NCBI GenBank assembly: GCA_019188255.1
Contig: JAETXT010000012.1
Span: forward strand, 2,480,001 to 2,544,000
From: Verticillium longisporum
Lineage: Eukaryota > Ascomycota > Sordariomycetes > Glomerellales > Plectosphaerellaceae
Length of the DNA: 64,000 bases
Reading direction: 5' to 3'
Positions 35,594 to 48,094 of this stretch are shown here, piece by piece (position 1 is the stretch's first letter; each line of letters opens with the position of its first letter). The position numbers and the translations under genes were made by a program. The notes below the pieces were generated by a model. It worked only from the letters and a program-made list of their open reading frames with translations, had not been told where the DNA came from and did not search any database.

Positions 35594-36810
35594 ATGGCTC
35601 CAAACGCAAACATACCCATCATTGATGTCTCAAAGGCCGTTGACGAGGCGGATGTGGCCCGCCAAGTCGTTGATGCAGCTGCCCAGCATGGCTTCATCTA
35701 TATCAAGAACACTGGTGACTTTATAGGCTTGTCTGATATTGACGGTGCTTTCGATCTTGTAGGTGCGGTCGCCCTTGACGACGAAACCCTCACTGACCAG
35801 CCACCAATCTAGTCACGCAAGCTTTTCAAGGCTCCTATCGAAGAAAAGGCCGCCTGTTCTATCCAGACCAACAACCGTGGCTGGTCAGGTATGCATTCGG
35901 AGACTCTTGACCCCAAGACGCAAAAGGTAAGATGCTTGCTATAAGTCAAGACTCTTCATGCTAACATGTTCCAGGTCGGAGACTACAAAGAGTAAGTCAT
36001 AAACACAAAACTAGTCAAGTGGACACAAGTCCCCCTAACAGAAACCCTCGCCAGAGCTTTCAACTTTGGAGAGTTTGCCGATGGCAAAGCCCAGCAACCC
36101 CTGCCCGCCACCATTCAGCCAGACGAGCCCCAAGTCAATGCCTTCCGCGAACAGTGCCACTCTCTCTGCCTCCGCCTTCTCTACCTTCTCGGCCTTGGCC
36201 TCGATGTCTCGCCCCCGACTTCTTCTCCAGCGCCCACCTTCCCTCCCGTGGTCCCTCCGGCACCATCCTTCGCCTCCTGTACTACCCAGCCACTTCTGCC
36301 TCCAACGCCGCCCCCGACGCAGTTCGAGCCGGCGCCCACTCGGACTACGGGTCCATCACCCTCCTCTTCCGTCTCGAGGGTCAGGCCGGCCTCGAGATCC
36401 TCACGCGCGAGAACGCCTGGGCTCCCGTCCCCGTTCGGCCCCCCGGTACCGAGGACGACGCCCTCCCACCCATCCTCGTCAACATTGGCGATCTGCTGAG
36501 CTACTGGACAAACGGCTTGTTCCGGAGCACCGTCCACCGCGTCGTCTTTTCTGGTGACGCCGCGCCCGTGGAAGGCGAGTCCGACACAGGGCCGAGGTAT
36601 TCAATTGCCTTCTTCTGCCACCCTGTAGGTGCGACGGCATTGGAGCCAGTGCCCAGTGACCGAGTGAAGAACTTCAAGCCCGAAGCTGGAACGCCGAACG
36701 CAAACCCATATGCCGAGAGAAAAGTGGTGACGGCCGATGAACACCTGCACATGCGACTGAAGGAAAGCTACAAGGACCTGTACAAGGAGGAGGAGCAGGC
36801 CAAGGCATAA
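35594..36810 (+). CDS. 2-oxoglutarate/Fe(II)-dependent oxygenase (isopenicillin-N-synthase-like), one apparent frame break
   Basis: Soluble oxygenase of the DIOX_N/2OG-FeII_Oxy type. Exons 35594-35758, 35813-35926, 35975-35991 (17 nt), and 36055-36810. The N-terminal domain shows IPIIDVSKAVDEADV, HGFIYIKNTG and FKAPIEEKAA. The double-stranded beta-helix has the metal triad: AHSDYGSITLLF (His-x-Asp) and RSTVHRVV (distal His), plus RYSIAFFCHP (2OG-binding Arg-x-Ser). One base is missing in the CCCCC run 36212-36216; adding it joins LLYLLGLGLDVSP to DFFSSAHLPSRG and gives 350 aa. The substrate cannot be told. Relatives act in secondary metabolism or catabolism, but no cluster genes surround it. 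Confidence 0.88.
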
Positions 36811-36945
36811 CCAGGTCAAGATATAGAGTCAATATTTAGTATCCAGAATGTTTGCTCAAATAACATGTTTAATGTCTAAATACCCGCGTTCTGTCTCGAG
36901 CAATGCATGGGCGTTTCGCAGAAACCATCAATTATCAAGGGACGT

Positions 36946-39900
36946 CTATACCAACCCCACCCACCATTTCTTCCATGGGTTAGACTTTGCTGATGCCGGG
37001 GATGAACCCCTGGATGACTTCTCGTATTGGTCAATGTCTTCCAGCACCCGCCAGTCGTACATCTCGACCGACTCGCGTTCGCCATCAGGTAGTCGTAAGT
37101 TCAATGCTTGAATCTGCTTCACGAGGTGGCGCGTGGCTTCCACACGCCTTCGCTCGACGAAGCAAATCTTCCTGCGTCGGCGAGGCGGTGATATCACCCC
37201 ACGCACTGCACCGTCTCGTACGTGGCTCAACTCGCTCTGGCGCCAGTTTCCAGGATCGGTCACCCATGACTTGATACCATGCGCCGGTAGTATACTCTCG
37301 GTGACAAGGAGTTGGTTTGCGATGCAGGGAGCCAAGAGAATTTCACGATTCCTCATCTTGCAACGGTGGCCTGCGATTTGACATAAATCATCTGTGCCGG
37401 AAGGATTGTAGAGCGCCGCCGCCCTCACCGATGAAGTTGAAGACACAAGGGTCCGAGATGAAGCAATCTCCCTGCTAGTCATGACGGGGAATGACGATGG
37501 TGCGGTGTAGCTACTCCTAGCAGATTGCTTCTGTTTGGTCGTGCTGTCTAAGGAAAATGACTGAGATGATCTGATACTAACTGGCGACAAGTTGTTGCAA
37601 ACGTTTGAGAGTGGTTGTCGTGTTAACGAATTGCGTTGAGATGATTCCGGACGAGTCCGTGACCGATGCAAGTGTTCAGAAAATGCAGAGGCTGACAATG
37701 TATTGCGCCTCGGTCGCTGGTTTTCTGCTCGATTCACACAATCCTCAGTGCTGCTTCTCTTGAGGCCCTCGGCTTCCTGGATTTGTTGCCGTAGATTTGA
37801 CTCTCGAGCGGAGCATGGCTGCGTGTTGGGATGATTGGGTTCCGCCAGTTCTGATGAAGCCGGAATTGTGAAGAGCGCAATCTTTGGGGCACGGCATAGC
37901 TTTGTAGGTGTGTTGTTAGGAGACGCAATGCTCGAGAGTTGAGATGTCCTGGACTGTCGTCTGGGGGAAGGTGTTAACAAAGATGATACCGTCGACTGAG
38001 TCAAGGCGTCGACTGCAACACCTCGAGGATCAGCGCCCTCCAGTAGGCCAATCCAATGGAGCAGCTCCTGGCTATCCTCCATGATTGGTATATTTCTGGC
38101 CACCTCTGCAGCAGCCTGCAGCTCAATGAAAGTCAGTGTGTCCATGAACGTTCGGTCGAAGTGCACTTTCGAAACTTGTGGGAAACGGGGTATCCAGAAC
38201 CCCGTGTTCCCAGGTTTGTCAAAAGAGAAGCATCTTATGTCAAAGACAAGGGGCTCTCGGAAAACGACTGTCGGGAGTTTGTCGCTAGCTATTCGAGGAG
38301 GGATCTGCAATTCCAAGCAGACGTTCTCGAGGAAGGGAATCTCGAGCGTGTTGCCATGGATGAGGACAGTCTTCATCATTGTCGTATTTACCTCAACGGT
38401 ATCAATCACCATGAATTTGGGCTTGCTTTGATGCCGTTGAACGTCCCCCTTGTTGGTGAGACAGCCGTAGTAGAAGTGTGTCCACTTCAGGCCTGGAATA
38501 TTATACTCTTTTGCCTTCACAGGGTCGTATCGAGCCCCGATCACGGCAAAGTCTCCCACGTCGCCAAAATTTCCGATATACTCCTTCTTCAACTTGATCG
38601 GACAACCGGCGAACGACCGCTTATCCTTGCTAAAGTCAAAGTATGGATCATCTGGCTTCAGTACCAGGCCCTCCTCCCGATGAGTAATGGATTCTGCCAA
38701 GGCTCGCCGGAGATCTGAAGCACCTTGACGTAGGCTAAGATCAATCACCTGTCTGTGGACCAACTGCGCATGTCCGGTGCGACACGTGATTAGCTCTCTG
38801 AGTCGGTTGAATCTGTCTGTTTGACGGGTTCCCAGTAGAGACTCGTTGTCGATGAGCAACACATCAAAGTAGACTATCATCAAATGCTCGTCCGGGTCCG
38901 ACCTAGTCGGTCAGCAACTAGAATGTATGTTGCTGGAACAACAACTTACGGAGAGTCTTTTTGAGTGCCCAAAAGAACGCCTGACCTCAAGACATATTTG
39001 CGTATTTTGTGAAAAGGGAGTATCCGACCCTCCTGTTTGCCGTTAGTAGATGTGAGTATTGCTGGCCACGTTGTTTTACTCTTTCATTGTAGACCAGCAA
39101 TTCTCCCTCCAACACACATCCTTGAGAAATCTTCGGCTTGCTACCGCCTACACCCAAAGAGTCACGAATAGCCCTGCGCACCAGTCAACATCTAAGAGCT
39201 AGCAGAGGCTGAAGACTTACTTGTGAATGCCTACTCGGTCTTGTGTGCTATCCTTGCCGCTCTTTGAGAAGATCTGAACGCTTCTGGATCCCTTGCTCAG
39301 ATCGACGTGCACTTGGCAGTACTCGCCGTCCATCTTCTTCTCACAGCTGATTCGCTTAGGATGGAGGCCGATGCAGTGTTTGATGCTCCTGCCCTTCAAC
39401 CAGGTTTGTCGACCGACCTTGGTCCCGAGAATTGGCTTGATGACATGAACCAAGTTCTGTGTACCGATACCGAGCGGATTTGATGCCCTCAGTTCCCGCA
39501 AGGATGTGAGAGCAACTTCAAAGCTTTCTTGAACCCTGGCGACGAATGGAAGACGGGCATCATAGGATCCATAGACGATGCTGGGGTCGAGAGCGGTGAG
39601 CTGGGTTTGCTTCAGAACGATACGAGTCAACCACTTGGCCTCTCGAGCATGCACTTGGCGGTAAAGCTCGCCGAGTGTCTCTTTGTTCTCACAACCTGTG
39701 TTCCAGTAGGATTGGCGGACAGAATGAGAGCTGAACCTGCAGTTCGCAGCAAGCCCGTTGAGCAGAGCATCAATCTCCTCCACCGTGACCTGGTCTAGTT
39801 TACTGACGGGGTTGGGCTACAATTCATTAGAACGAGTGATGGATATGGGCGACTGGAGAGCCTTACAGTCTCCGTGAGAATGCCTGCTACGCAATCGGCC

Positions 39901-40220
39901 AAGTCCTCGCCACTCCCGGGGTTCTCATAGCGACGCAGATGGGCAAACCGGGAGCTTCCAAGACAGAGGGCTCGACCAACGATTCTCTGTAGCGATGGAG
40001 CTTGAATTCCATACACGCGATCGGTTCGAGTATCGGGCAGCAACGTTGAAAAAAGGGCTGCCGCAGTAGCAGGGGCCTGCTTGATAGCATGCCGATGTTT
40101 GGCGAACCAGGTAGCGATAATTCTACGAGCGACATTTTTGTCGGCAGACTGCTGTTGTTGCTGCTGCTGCTGCTGTAGCTGATCTAAAAGATCACATACA
40201 TGAGCGAAGGAGAAGGGCAT
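36946..40220 (-). CDS. ATP-dependent DNA ligase-like protein, non-canonical Pezizomycotina type
   Basis: Five exons: 40220-39867, 39816-39221, 39173-39080, 39032-38950 and 38902-36946; every joint keeps frame; 1,027 aa. The N-terminal DNA-binding region (FAHVCDLLDQL, a CAG-encoded Gln run, RTDRVYGIQAP, EAKWLTRIVLKQ) precedes the nucleotidyltransferase core. Motif I is CEKKMDGEY (KxDG, near 39323-39345), motif III-like is VLEGELLVYNE, IV-like is EEGLVLKPDD and V-like is IKLKKEYIGN. An OB-fold-like part follows, then about 350 disordered residues and a conserved-looking end (VEMYDWRVLEDIDQY). I see no clear tandem BRCT pair, so this is not an ordinary LIG4. It resembles a poorly described second ligase of filamentous ascomycetes; a DNA-repair role is inference. 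The 3' end is 135 bp from the oxygenase 3' end. Confidence 0.85.
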
Positions 40221-42496
40221 CGTATTCGCCCACCATGATGGTCTCGAAACAAGGGTTGCTTGATGGTCAAGAGACGGCGAGTAACATGACGGTCAGAGAG
40301 GTGAGTTCGAGGACGCACCGCAGGCTTTCATTCCAGGCTATCACGAGGGCTGATGCCTGGCTGTCTTTGTCTGTGCCTCCCTAGACTCTTGCCTGGTGGG
40401 CCATGAGGCATTCATCATGAGGGCAAGTGAGGGGCAGCAGGGCTGGTCAACGTGGTGCACGTGAGATTCAATGTCTGTCCCGCTTTCCAGGCGCGTCAGG
40501 TGAATCGAGCGCCGCGTCACAGCACAATCGCCTTGTGCACGACAGGAATGCACAGGCGCGACCACGACATGTAGTCACGTGAGAATCGGGGGGTCATTGG
40601 CTTGGGATCCAGCTGCGGAGAAAACAGGCAGCAGCTCATGATTGGTGGGAGCGGTAGTCAGGGGAAATTGGGGAGGAGATCTTGCGGAGTCCTGGTAGAT
40701 TCGATTTCAATAACCGGTTCACCGCCTGTCGTCAGCTCTGGTAGGTCACCACCGCGCTGAACTTTCAATTCGGGTATTCAGGTAACTTGTCCAGCTTTGA
40801 CTTTGACCTACCCCTGATAAAGCATCTTCAGCAGTAAAATAATCCTCGAATGGACGAGCTGAACGGCTCGACTTGATTTGCAAAGACGCAGCATGCTGAG
40901 CAGAGAGAAGCAAGTACCTGCAGATATCACCCTGGAAACCAGGAGTTACCAACCTGACGTGCATGATCTATTCCGGGTCCGTCCTCTGGGCCAGCGGACG
41001 CAGGCTGACCCGCTAGACGTAAAGAAAGCCGACGGACGGCTGGCACTGGGACGGCACTGGACGTCGAAGGGGTAACCCCTGGTTCCCGCGATGCTTCTCC
41101 ACGCCTCTTTGCTGCGAGCCCCTGAGATACGGCTACTCGAGGTGGATCGTCGCAACTCAAACATACGAAGATCCACCGGTTGATGTGGTGAACGACGGGC
41201 AAAACAACAGCTGACACCAGCGTTGCTCCCCAGCGACCCTGAGCAACGACGATACTCAGCCGACTTTTGTGAGGGAATTGGCGGGATTAGTATCGGGAAC
41301 CCCCCATCTGCCCATGTACCCGTTGTCTCTGGCCAGTCACTCGGGCTCGTCTCGTGAGACCTGCAGCAGCATCCGTCCGGGCTGGCCGTGTCTGAGCCCA
41401 CCATGGTGCATCTCGTTGTTGTGTTTAAAGCAAACACCCTGCCCCGATCCGATCGAAGCTGGCGAAGGGGTCTTGATCTCCCTTTTTCTCTTGACGCGCT
41501 TCACTTCTCGTGCCCCCCGGCTGGTCGTGTAGCATTCATTTCGACTTGTTCAATAACATCAACATTGCGCATCAAAGCAGAGCTGTTGCCCTTCTCCACT
41601 CCTTTCAAGGTTCATCCCAATCAGGCCAGTGCTGCGTCATAGCATCAGGACGGGAAACGAAACATCAAATTGGCATCAATGCTCCCGCCAGCTCTGCGTC
41701 TACCGCCCGCTTCCTGTCTCTAATCCTCGTCCATAATAAGCAAAGCTGTGGCCCTGTTCGTCATTTCATCTCCAAAGGCGAGACGACACGCGAGATCACA
41801 TTCTCCGGCGTATCCAGTTACCCAGACGTCAGCCCCAGGCTCTCTTTGCAGGGACCACTGAGGAAACCCACAGCGTACCACTACAGCAGCTCCCCCCCCT
41901 GTCAGCCCCTTACCTCCACTGAAGGGTCGCAATCTAAGGCCCTCCGCCTCGCCCAATCAACACCACCAATCGGCCTGGAAAGCTCATTCGAACACCCCGT
42001 TCTCTCCGTCAAACCCACGCCCGCGCCCCCCCCCAGGCCTGGACCCCAAGCAAGACCCCCCGGCTGTACACGCCTTCTTACTCGGTCAGGGCATCACATC
42101 CTCGATTGTCATCTCCTTACCCCGTCCACAATCGCTGCTACACCACACCTTGCCCTGCCTTGCCGCCCTGCTCACGCTCCAACTCATCATGAGGAGCTTC
42201 CTCTCGATCTCTCCATGACTGCCATCTTCCTCCTGCGCCTCGCCCTCGTCTCGTCCTGCTCCGATACACTCCTTCACGACCACCAGAAGCATCTGAATAA
42301 CACCAAGGCATTCGTCGCCAGAAGAACGAACCACGCTCACTCCTCCGCTGGGAGACAGCGGCACCACAAGAGGTTGCACATCGCGCGGTCTGCCATTCAT
42401 TTACACAAGCATCGACGAGCGCAGAGCAGGATCGACCCCGCCATTCTTCATCTGCAGTATCAGAAGCATCTCGCCCTCCACCTTGGCCTCACCGAC
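40221..42496. other. 2.3 kb divergent intergenic, ligase-like / DUF4048 gene
   Basis: An open frame runs on the + strand from 41510 through the DUF4048 start, but its sequence before 42497 is low-complexity and has no conserved feature; I treat it as leader. No RNA gene or repeat recognised. Confidence 0.5.
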
Positions 42497-44168
42497 ATGG
42501 ACGCGAGCAACCAACATCTGCGTCGCCGCTCCTCCGCCGCCGACCGAACAACATCTGCTGCTCCTGTCGCCCCCATGACAGATCTCGATGCACACCTGGT
42601 GGCATGCACCTCGACGCCCTCACTGCCACCACGCCCGAGTCAAATGACGAGATCAGCCCCGGACCTGTCGCGGGGCAGTTCTACCGACATGGACGCCGAG
42701 TCCATGCCACCCCCACCGCCCCCTGCGGACGACTACTGCGACGGTCGTTCGTCGCGGTCAACATCGAATGCGTCACGCAACGCCCATCGTCTCTCGCTGA
42801 CACTTCCCATTGCCCTCCCCACCAGTGATCCGTCTCGTCCGCCCTCGACCATCCTGTCTTCCTACCCCGCGACGCCGATAGACTCGGCTCTCGCCTCCCC
42901 AGTTGACGCCAACGACTTCATCATTGCGATAGCAACTCAAGAGAGAAAGGTGCTCGAGCTCAGGGAAGAGCTGGCCCGTGCAGAAGAAGAGCTTCTCAAG
43001 CTGAAGAAGCACTGGACCACACAAGAGGCACACCAGAAGCGGAACCGGGGCCGCCATATCGAGCCATTACGACCTCTGGGACCCCAGCTCAACGGGGGCA
43101 CACCCGAGGATCTCTCTACTGCCAGGCGCAGCGTAGATCTAGACCGGCGTAAGGCGTTCCTTCAAAGCCAGAACACGCCCAAGGAACATCGGAGGCGCGT
43201 CATGAGAGGCGGCCACACCAGAACATTGTCCTTGCTCTCCCCTGCGAAGACGGATGGTGGGTTCTCCGTGCACGAGGACTCCGATGGCATGACTTCACCT
43301 GAGATCCCACCCATTGCCCAGCCCTTTGTCAATCCGGCATTGTCAAAACGCGCATCGTGGCAACCCCGGTCTTATCACCCGAACCAGCAGGGTGTCAAGC
43401 AAATTGCTGAGGACTTTAAGTCAGGCCTCTGGAGCTTTGTGGAAGACATTCGCCAGGCGACCGTTGGTGACGAGCCCATCAACGGCCGTAGCCTCCGCCA
43501 GAGCACACACGACGCACCGACTAGAAAAGAAAGGCCGGTTTCGTTTGCTGCCGACCAGGAGACGATCAAGGCGTCGAGCTCCATGCGTCCCCGGGCGGGC
43601 CTCGACACGGCCTTTGACGGCCCCGCCGCGGAGACGCCTTCCCGGTCTTCAACATCACTGGAACGGCCCCTTGCAAAGGCGAAGAACAAGTCGAAGCACT
43701 TCTCCTGGACACCACTGTCGTTCGACTCGATCGACGACAATGACTGGTCAAACTGGGAGTCGCCCTCAATCTCCTCTGTCAAGTCCACACGCTGGAGCGG
43801 GTCGACCGTCAGCGGCGGTGAAGGGATAGCGTCCATTCCCGAGAAGGCTGACGAGAACGAGACACCACTGTAAGAACACCCTGAATCAGACCGAGGGCTG
43901 TGAGCGTTGTTGACTAAGACGATTTGTGACTAGTAAGAAGAAGTCGTCCCGGACAGCCATGGCAATTGACACCAGAGTCGAGCGTTCTGCGACGCCGATC
44001 CTCTCGCCGACCAAGCTTGAGGAAATCCTGCCAAACGTGGTCAATCGGCTCTCTCCCAGCAACATCAAACGAACGGCTAACATTCTCATGGATGAGTGGG
44101 AGAAGAGCCTCACCCCACCCCCTCGCGAGCGAGACACGCCTGTTGAGTCCAAGGAGAATCATGCGTGA
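42497..44168 (+). CDS. DUF4048-family protein
   Basis: Two exons, 42497-43869 and 43934-44168 (intron 43870-43933), about 535 aa. Start chosen at MDASNQHLRRRSSAADR, where Ser/Pro-rich protein-like sequence begins; an upstream in-frame ATG at 42217 is less likely. A short coiled coil (ERKVLELREELARAEEEL) leads to the family block HTRTLSLLSPA, then VKQIAEDFKSGLWSFVEDIR and DNDWSNWESP. The C-terminus carries SPSNIKRTANILMDEWEKSL. These blocks mark a widespread Pezizomycotina family of unknown function with disordered linkers. No catalytic motif or membrane segment seen. Confidence 0.85.
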
Positions 44169-45514
44169 GCGGGCACACATGTGCTTTCACGCTTCCATCA
44201 TGTATCATTAACGACTGAAGAACACGACGGGTGCACTTTGGAGAGCGACGGTATTTGGTCACAACAGAAACAAGAAAAGCAAATGGCTGGGCAGCAACCC
44301 GGCACCCGACAGGGTCACAACGTACATAGCACGGCAAGAGTGGGCATAGGCCCTTTCTGAACATATGAAAGCCGAAGACGGAGAGGCTTGGATCAACGGT
44401 ACCAGTTCAGGACTGGAGACAGATGAGCACGAGATGGTTCGGATCTGAGAGGTGGCGTGGAAATGGAGTGCTCTTGGTGTCTCTAGGAGGTTTGCTTGTA
44501 TGGACGTAAAGCGCCCTGTAGGATAATGATAATGACACATGACATGAAGTGCAGGATATGAAAACATGAGCATGATGGTGAGGGTTTCCTGGCCTTGAGG
44601 AGGGAAGGGTCCTGGGGAGATGAAACTCGTTGCAGGGGTTCAAAGAGGAAAGTAGGTAGGAATTGAACCCCTACCAGCAAAACCAAGGGGGTTCAACCGC
44701 CCACATGGCCCATCTCCGACAGCTGTGGTCGGTTGGTCCACGTACCTCACATCCAAGAACAGCGAGCGACATCACCATCGACGCGACGACACAGCGCCCA
44801 CGTCTACCGTTCATACCCGTGGTTGCTTGACAGGTATCGCAAGGTGCCACCAGGTGCATGCAGCCCGGATTACGCCCACGTCTCAAGGCGCGCCCTTCGC
44901 TCGTCGACTTGCTCGTGCGCGAGAAACAGGACCAAGCCAACCCGCTGTCGCCGTCGTTCGGGCCTACATCATCGCCTCCACCTGCGCCTGCACCTGCGCC
45001 TGCACCTCCTCCACGTTTCGGCGGCTCACCAGCCTCGTCTGCAGCCACATCCACAGCCACAGAGCGAGGTCCAGCCACAGAACCGCTGCCAAGTCCGCCC
45101 GTGCTTGGTTTGCCCGCGCCTCTCGTTCAGCAGCAGGCTGCCTTGGCCTGGCCCGCTACTGCGGCTGCTGCTGGCGCCGCTACTGTTGCTGTCGCTGCAG
45201 CTCTCGACGTAGCTTCTGCTCAACCTCTACCATCATCTCCTCCCAAAACCTTCCGATTCCCGCCATCCACCACTCCGACCCCGAACCTCCCAATCCCCAA
45301 GCTCGTGCTTCCCGAAGACATCGAAGCATCCAAAGAACGAGCGCCTTCACCACCGCCCAGCATGGCTCCCGTAGGCTGCGCCCTCCCCCCTCGTCCTGGC
45401 TTTGTCTCTCTCGCTCTCTTCTAGCTGCATTCCCCGTGCGGGAGATGATGCTTTTGCCCCACCGAGAGGCGTTGACGACATTCGGTGACGGACTTTCGCT
45501 GACCAGGCTTCGCG
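44169..45514. other. Intergenic upstream of VMA1, with one doubtful ORF
   Basis: Promoter and leader of the V-ATPase gene. An ORF at 44858-45424 (+, 188 codons) is Pro/Ala-rich (repeats of PAPA) and starts MQPGLRPRLKARPSLVDLL. It may be a lineage-specific small protein or chance; I do not call it a gene. Confidence 0.5.
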
Positions 45515-47671
45515 ATGCAGAAAGGCAACAAGGGCGGCGAAGATGAGCTCAACTCTGGTAAGAATTGATTGTCCCACCTGCATCATGCATCCTTCTTGGT
45601 TATTCAATGTCTAACAAATGGCGGCACAGGCAAGATCTTCTCCGTCTCCGGGTTCGTTTCTCAGCTCTCTCCAGACGACCGCCGAACAGCGCGCCGCTGC
45701 CCCCTTCGAAACCCCTCACGACTAACCCAAGTGCAGACCCGTCATTGTCGCCGAGGACCTGATCGGTGTTGCTATGTATGAGTTGGTGGGTTGCGATCCA
45801 ACAAGTCTGTGCGAATTGTTCGTCGTCTCTGACATGTGCATCTAGGTCAAAGTTGGCCACGAGAACCTGGTTGGTGAGGTCATCCGAATTAACGGTGACC
45901 AAGCCACGATCCAGGTCTACGAGGAGACCGGTATGTCGCGCTTGTCCCCCCCGACGCTACCTACGCCCTGCTGACGAGCGAATAGCTGGTGTCACCGTCG
46001 GTGACCCTGTCCTGCGAACCGGAAAGCCCCTGTCCGTCGAGCTGGGCCCTGGCCTTCTGAACGGAATCTACGACGGTATCCAGCGTCCTCTGGCCAAGAT
46101 TAGCGAGGAGTCCAAGTCCATCTACATTCCCCGCGGCATCGCTCTGCCCGCGCTCGACCGCGAGAAGAAGTGGGACTTCACCCCGACCCTGAAGGTTGGC
46201 GATCACATCACGGGCGGTGACGTCTGGGGTACCGTCTTCGAGAACTCGTTCATCAGCACCCACAGGATTCTGTTCCCGCCTCGCGCCCGCGGTACCATCA
46301 CCAAGATCGCCGGCAAGGGCAGCTACACCGTCGATGAGAAGATCCTCGAGGTCGAGTTTGACGGCAAGAAGACGGAGTACCCCATGATGCAGGTCTGGCC
46401 TGTGCGAGTGCCCCGTCCCTCGACCGAGAGGCTGTCTGCGACCGAGCCCTTCATCGTCGGCCAGCGTGTGCTCGACGCCCTCTACCCCAGTGTGCTTGGT
46501 GGCACCGTCGCCATTCCCGGCGCTTTCGGCTGCGGCAAGACGGTCATTTCGCAGTCCGTCTCCAAGTTCTCCAACTCGGACGTCATCGTCTACGTCGGAT
46601 GCGGTGAGCGTGGCAATGAGATGGCTGAGGTCCTGAAAGATTTCCCCGAGCTCACCATTGATGTCGACGGTCGCAAGGAGCCCATCATGAAGCGCACGAC
46701 GCTCATCGCCAACACCTCCAACATGCCCGTCGCCGCCCGTGAGGCCTCCATCTACACCGGAATCACGGTCGCCGAGTACTTCCGTGACCAGGGTCTCGAC
46801 GTTGCCATGATGGCTGACTCGTCCTCTCGATGGGCCGAGGCTCTTCGTGAGATTTCCGGTCGTCTCGGAGAGATGCCCGCTGATCAGGGTTTCCCCGCCT
46901 ACCTCAGTGCCAAGCTCGCCTCTTTCTACGAGCGTGCCGGCCGTATCCAGACGCTCGGCTCGCCCGACCGTCTCGGCAGTGTCAGCATTGTCGGTGCCGT
47001 CAGCCCGCCCGGTGGTGATTTCTCCGACCCCGTCACGAGTTCGACGCTCGGTATCGTGCAAGTGTTCTGGGGTCTCGACAAGAAGCTCGCGCAGCGCAAG
47101 CACTTCCCTCGATCAACACGTCGCTCAGCTACTCCAAGTACACCAACGTCCTGGACAAGTGGTACGAGAAGGACTACCCTGATTTCCCCGCCTCCGCGAC
47201 CGCATCAAGCAGCTCCTTTCCGACTCGGAGGAGCTCGACCAGGTCGTGCAGCTGGTCGGCAAGAGCGCGCTGTCCGACCCCGACAAGATCACGCTCGACA
47301 TGGCGTCGATCATCAAGGAAGACTTCCTCCAGCAGAACGGCTACTCAGACTACGACCAGTTCTGCCCGATCTGGAAGACGGAATGGATGATGAAGCTCAT
47401 GATGGGCTTCCACGACGAGGCACAGAAGGCCATTGCGCAGGGCCAGAGCTGGGCCAAGGTCCGCGACGCGACGGGTGAGCTGCAGAGCCAGCTGCGTCAG
47501 CTCAAGTTCGAGGTTCCCTCGGACGGCGAGGAGCAGATTTGCAAGAAGGTACGCGGCCCCTCTGCGACGAACGCCGTGTGTATTGTGAGAGGTGATCATG
47601 CTGACCCGCCGTAGTACGAGGGCATTCACCAGCAATTGCTGGACAAGTTTGCCTCGGTCATGGACGAGTAG
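45515..47671 (+). CDS. VMA1: VMA1, catalytic subunit A of the vacuolar H+-ATPase, two apparent frame breaks
   Basis: ATP-hydrolysing subunit of the V1 sector that acidifies vacuoles and Golgi. Six exons: 45515-45557, 45630-45651, 45737-45785, 45846-45930, 45986-47548 and 47615-47671. Early joints read [39 protein letters not shown]. The P-loop is [22 protein letters not shown]-type and DKFASVMDE ends are present. In exon 5 one C is missing at 47106-47108 ([21 protein letters not shown]) and one at 47186-47189 ([20 protein letters not shown]). Restoring both gives 606 aa, the exact family size. As written the frame runs off 87 residues early in conserved sequence. No intein is present in the P-loop domain. 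Confidence 0.96.
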
Positions 47672-48094
47672 ATGGGCGGCGGCGGCGACAGCGCGTTCAG
47701 GCTTCCGAGTCGCGTCGAGTCGTGCCGCGTGTCTGCATTGTAGGTATTCCTCCGGGTTCGATAGAAACGCTCCAGGGCAACGATGCATCGTGTTCTCTTG
47801 TTTTCTCCTATAGTTGTCGCGAGTAGGTCTATCGAATTCATTTTCTTGTAACAGCAAGCTGCGTGACTGCCGTGCAGGTGCATACAGAGTCGTCGTGTAT
47901 CGCGCAGATGTCTCATGCGCACCCGTCGTTTGAGCTGCCGTCGCCTTGGGCCTTGTTGCACCGCGCTCGCCATGTAGTAGTTCAATTGGCATGGCAGCAT
48001 CGAACCGCCACAACGAAGCCGCCAAACGGATACTATCAACAGATGGTGCCCCCCGCCTGATCTCACGTCGACCGATATGTCACAGGCCCGGCTA
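47672..48094. other. Intergenic between VMA1 and the sphingomyelinase remnant
   Basis: 3' flank of VMA1. A stop codon interrupts the pseudogene frame near its left limit. Nothing else seen. Confidence 0.5.

Noticed and set aside
41510..42496. In-frame N-terminal extension of the DUF4048 protein
   Set aside because: Low-complexity, no family resemblance, many rare-looking codons; it reads as leader sequence.
44640..44685. tRNA T-arm-like sequence on the minus strand (matches a B-box pattern)
   Set aside because: No matching acceptor stem, D-arm or A-box at the required distance.
45961..47103. 380-codon minus-strand ORF antisense to VMA1
   Set aside because: Complement of a highly biased housekeeping gene; no independent support.
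45986..47548. Intein in VMA1
   Set aside because: The P-loop region is continuous with no inserted splicing domain.
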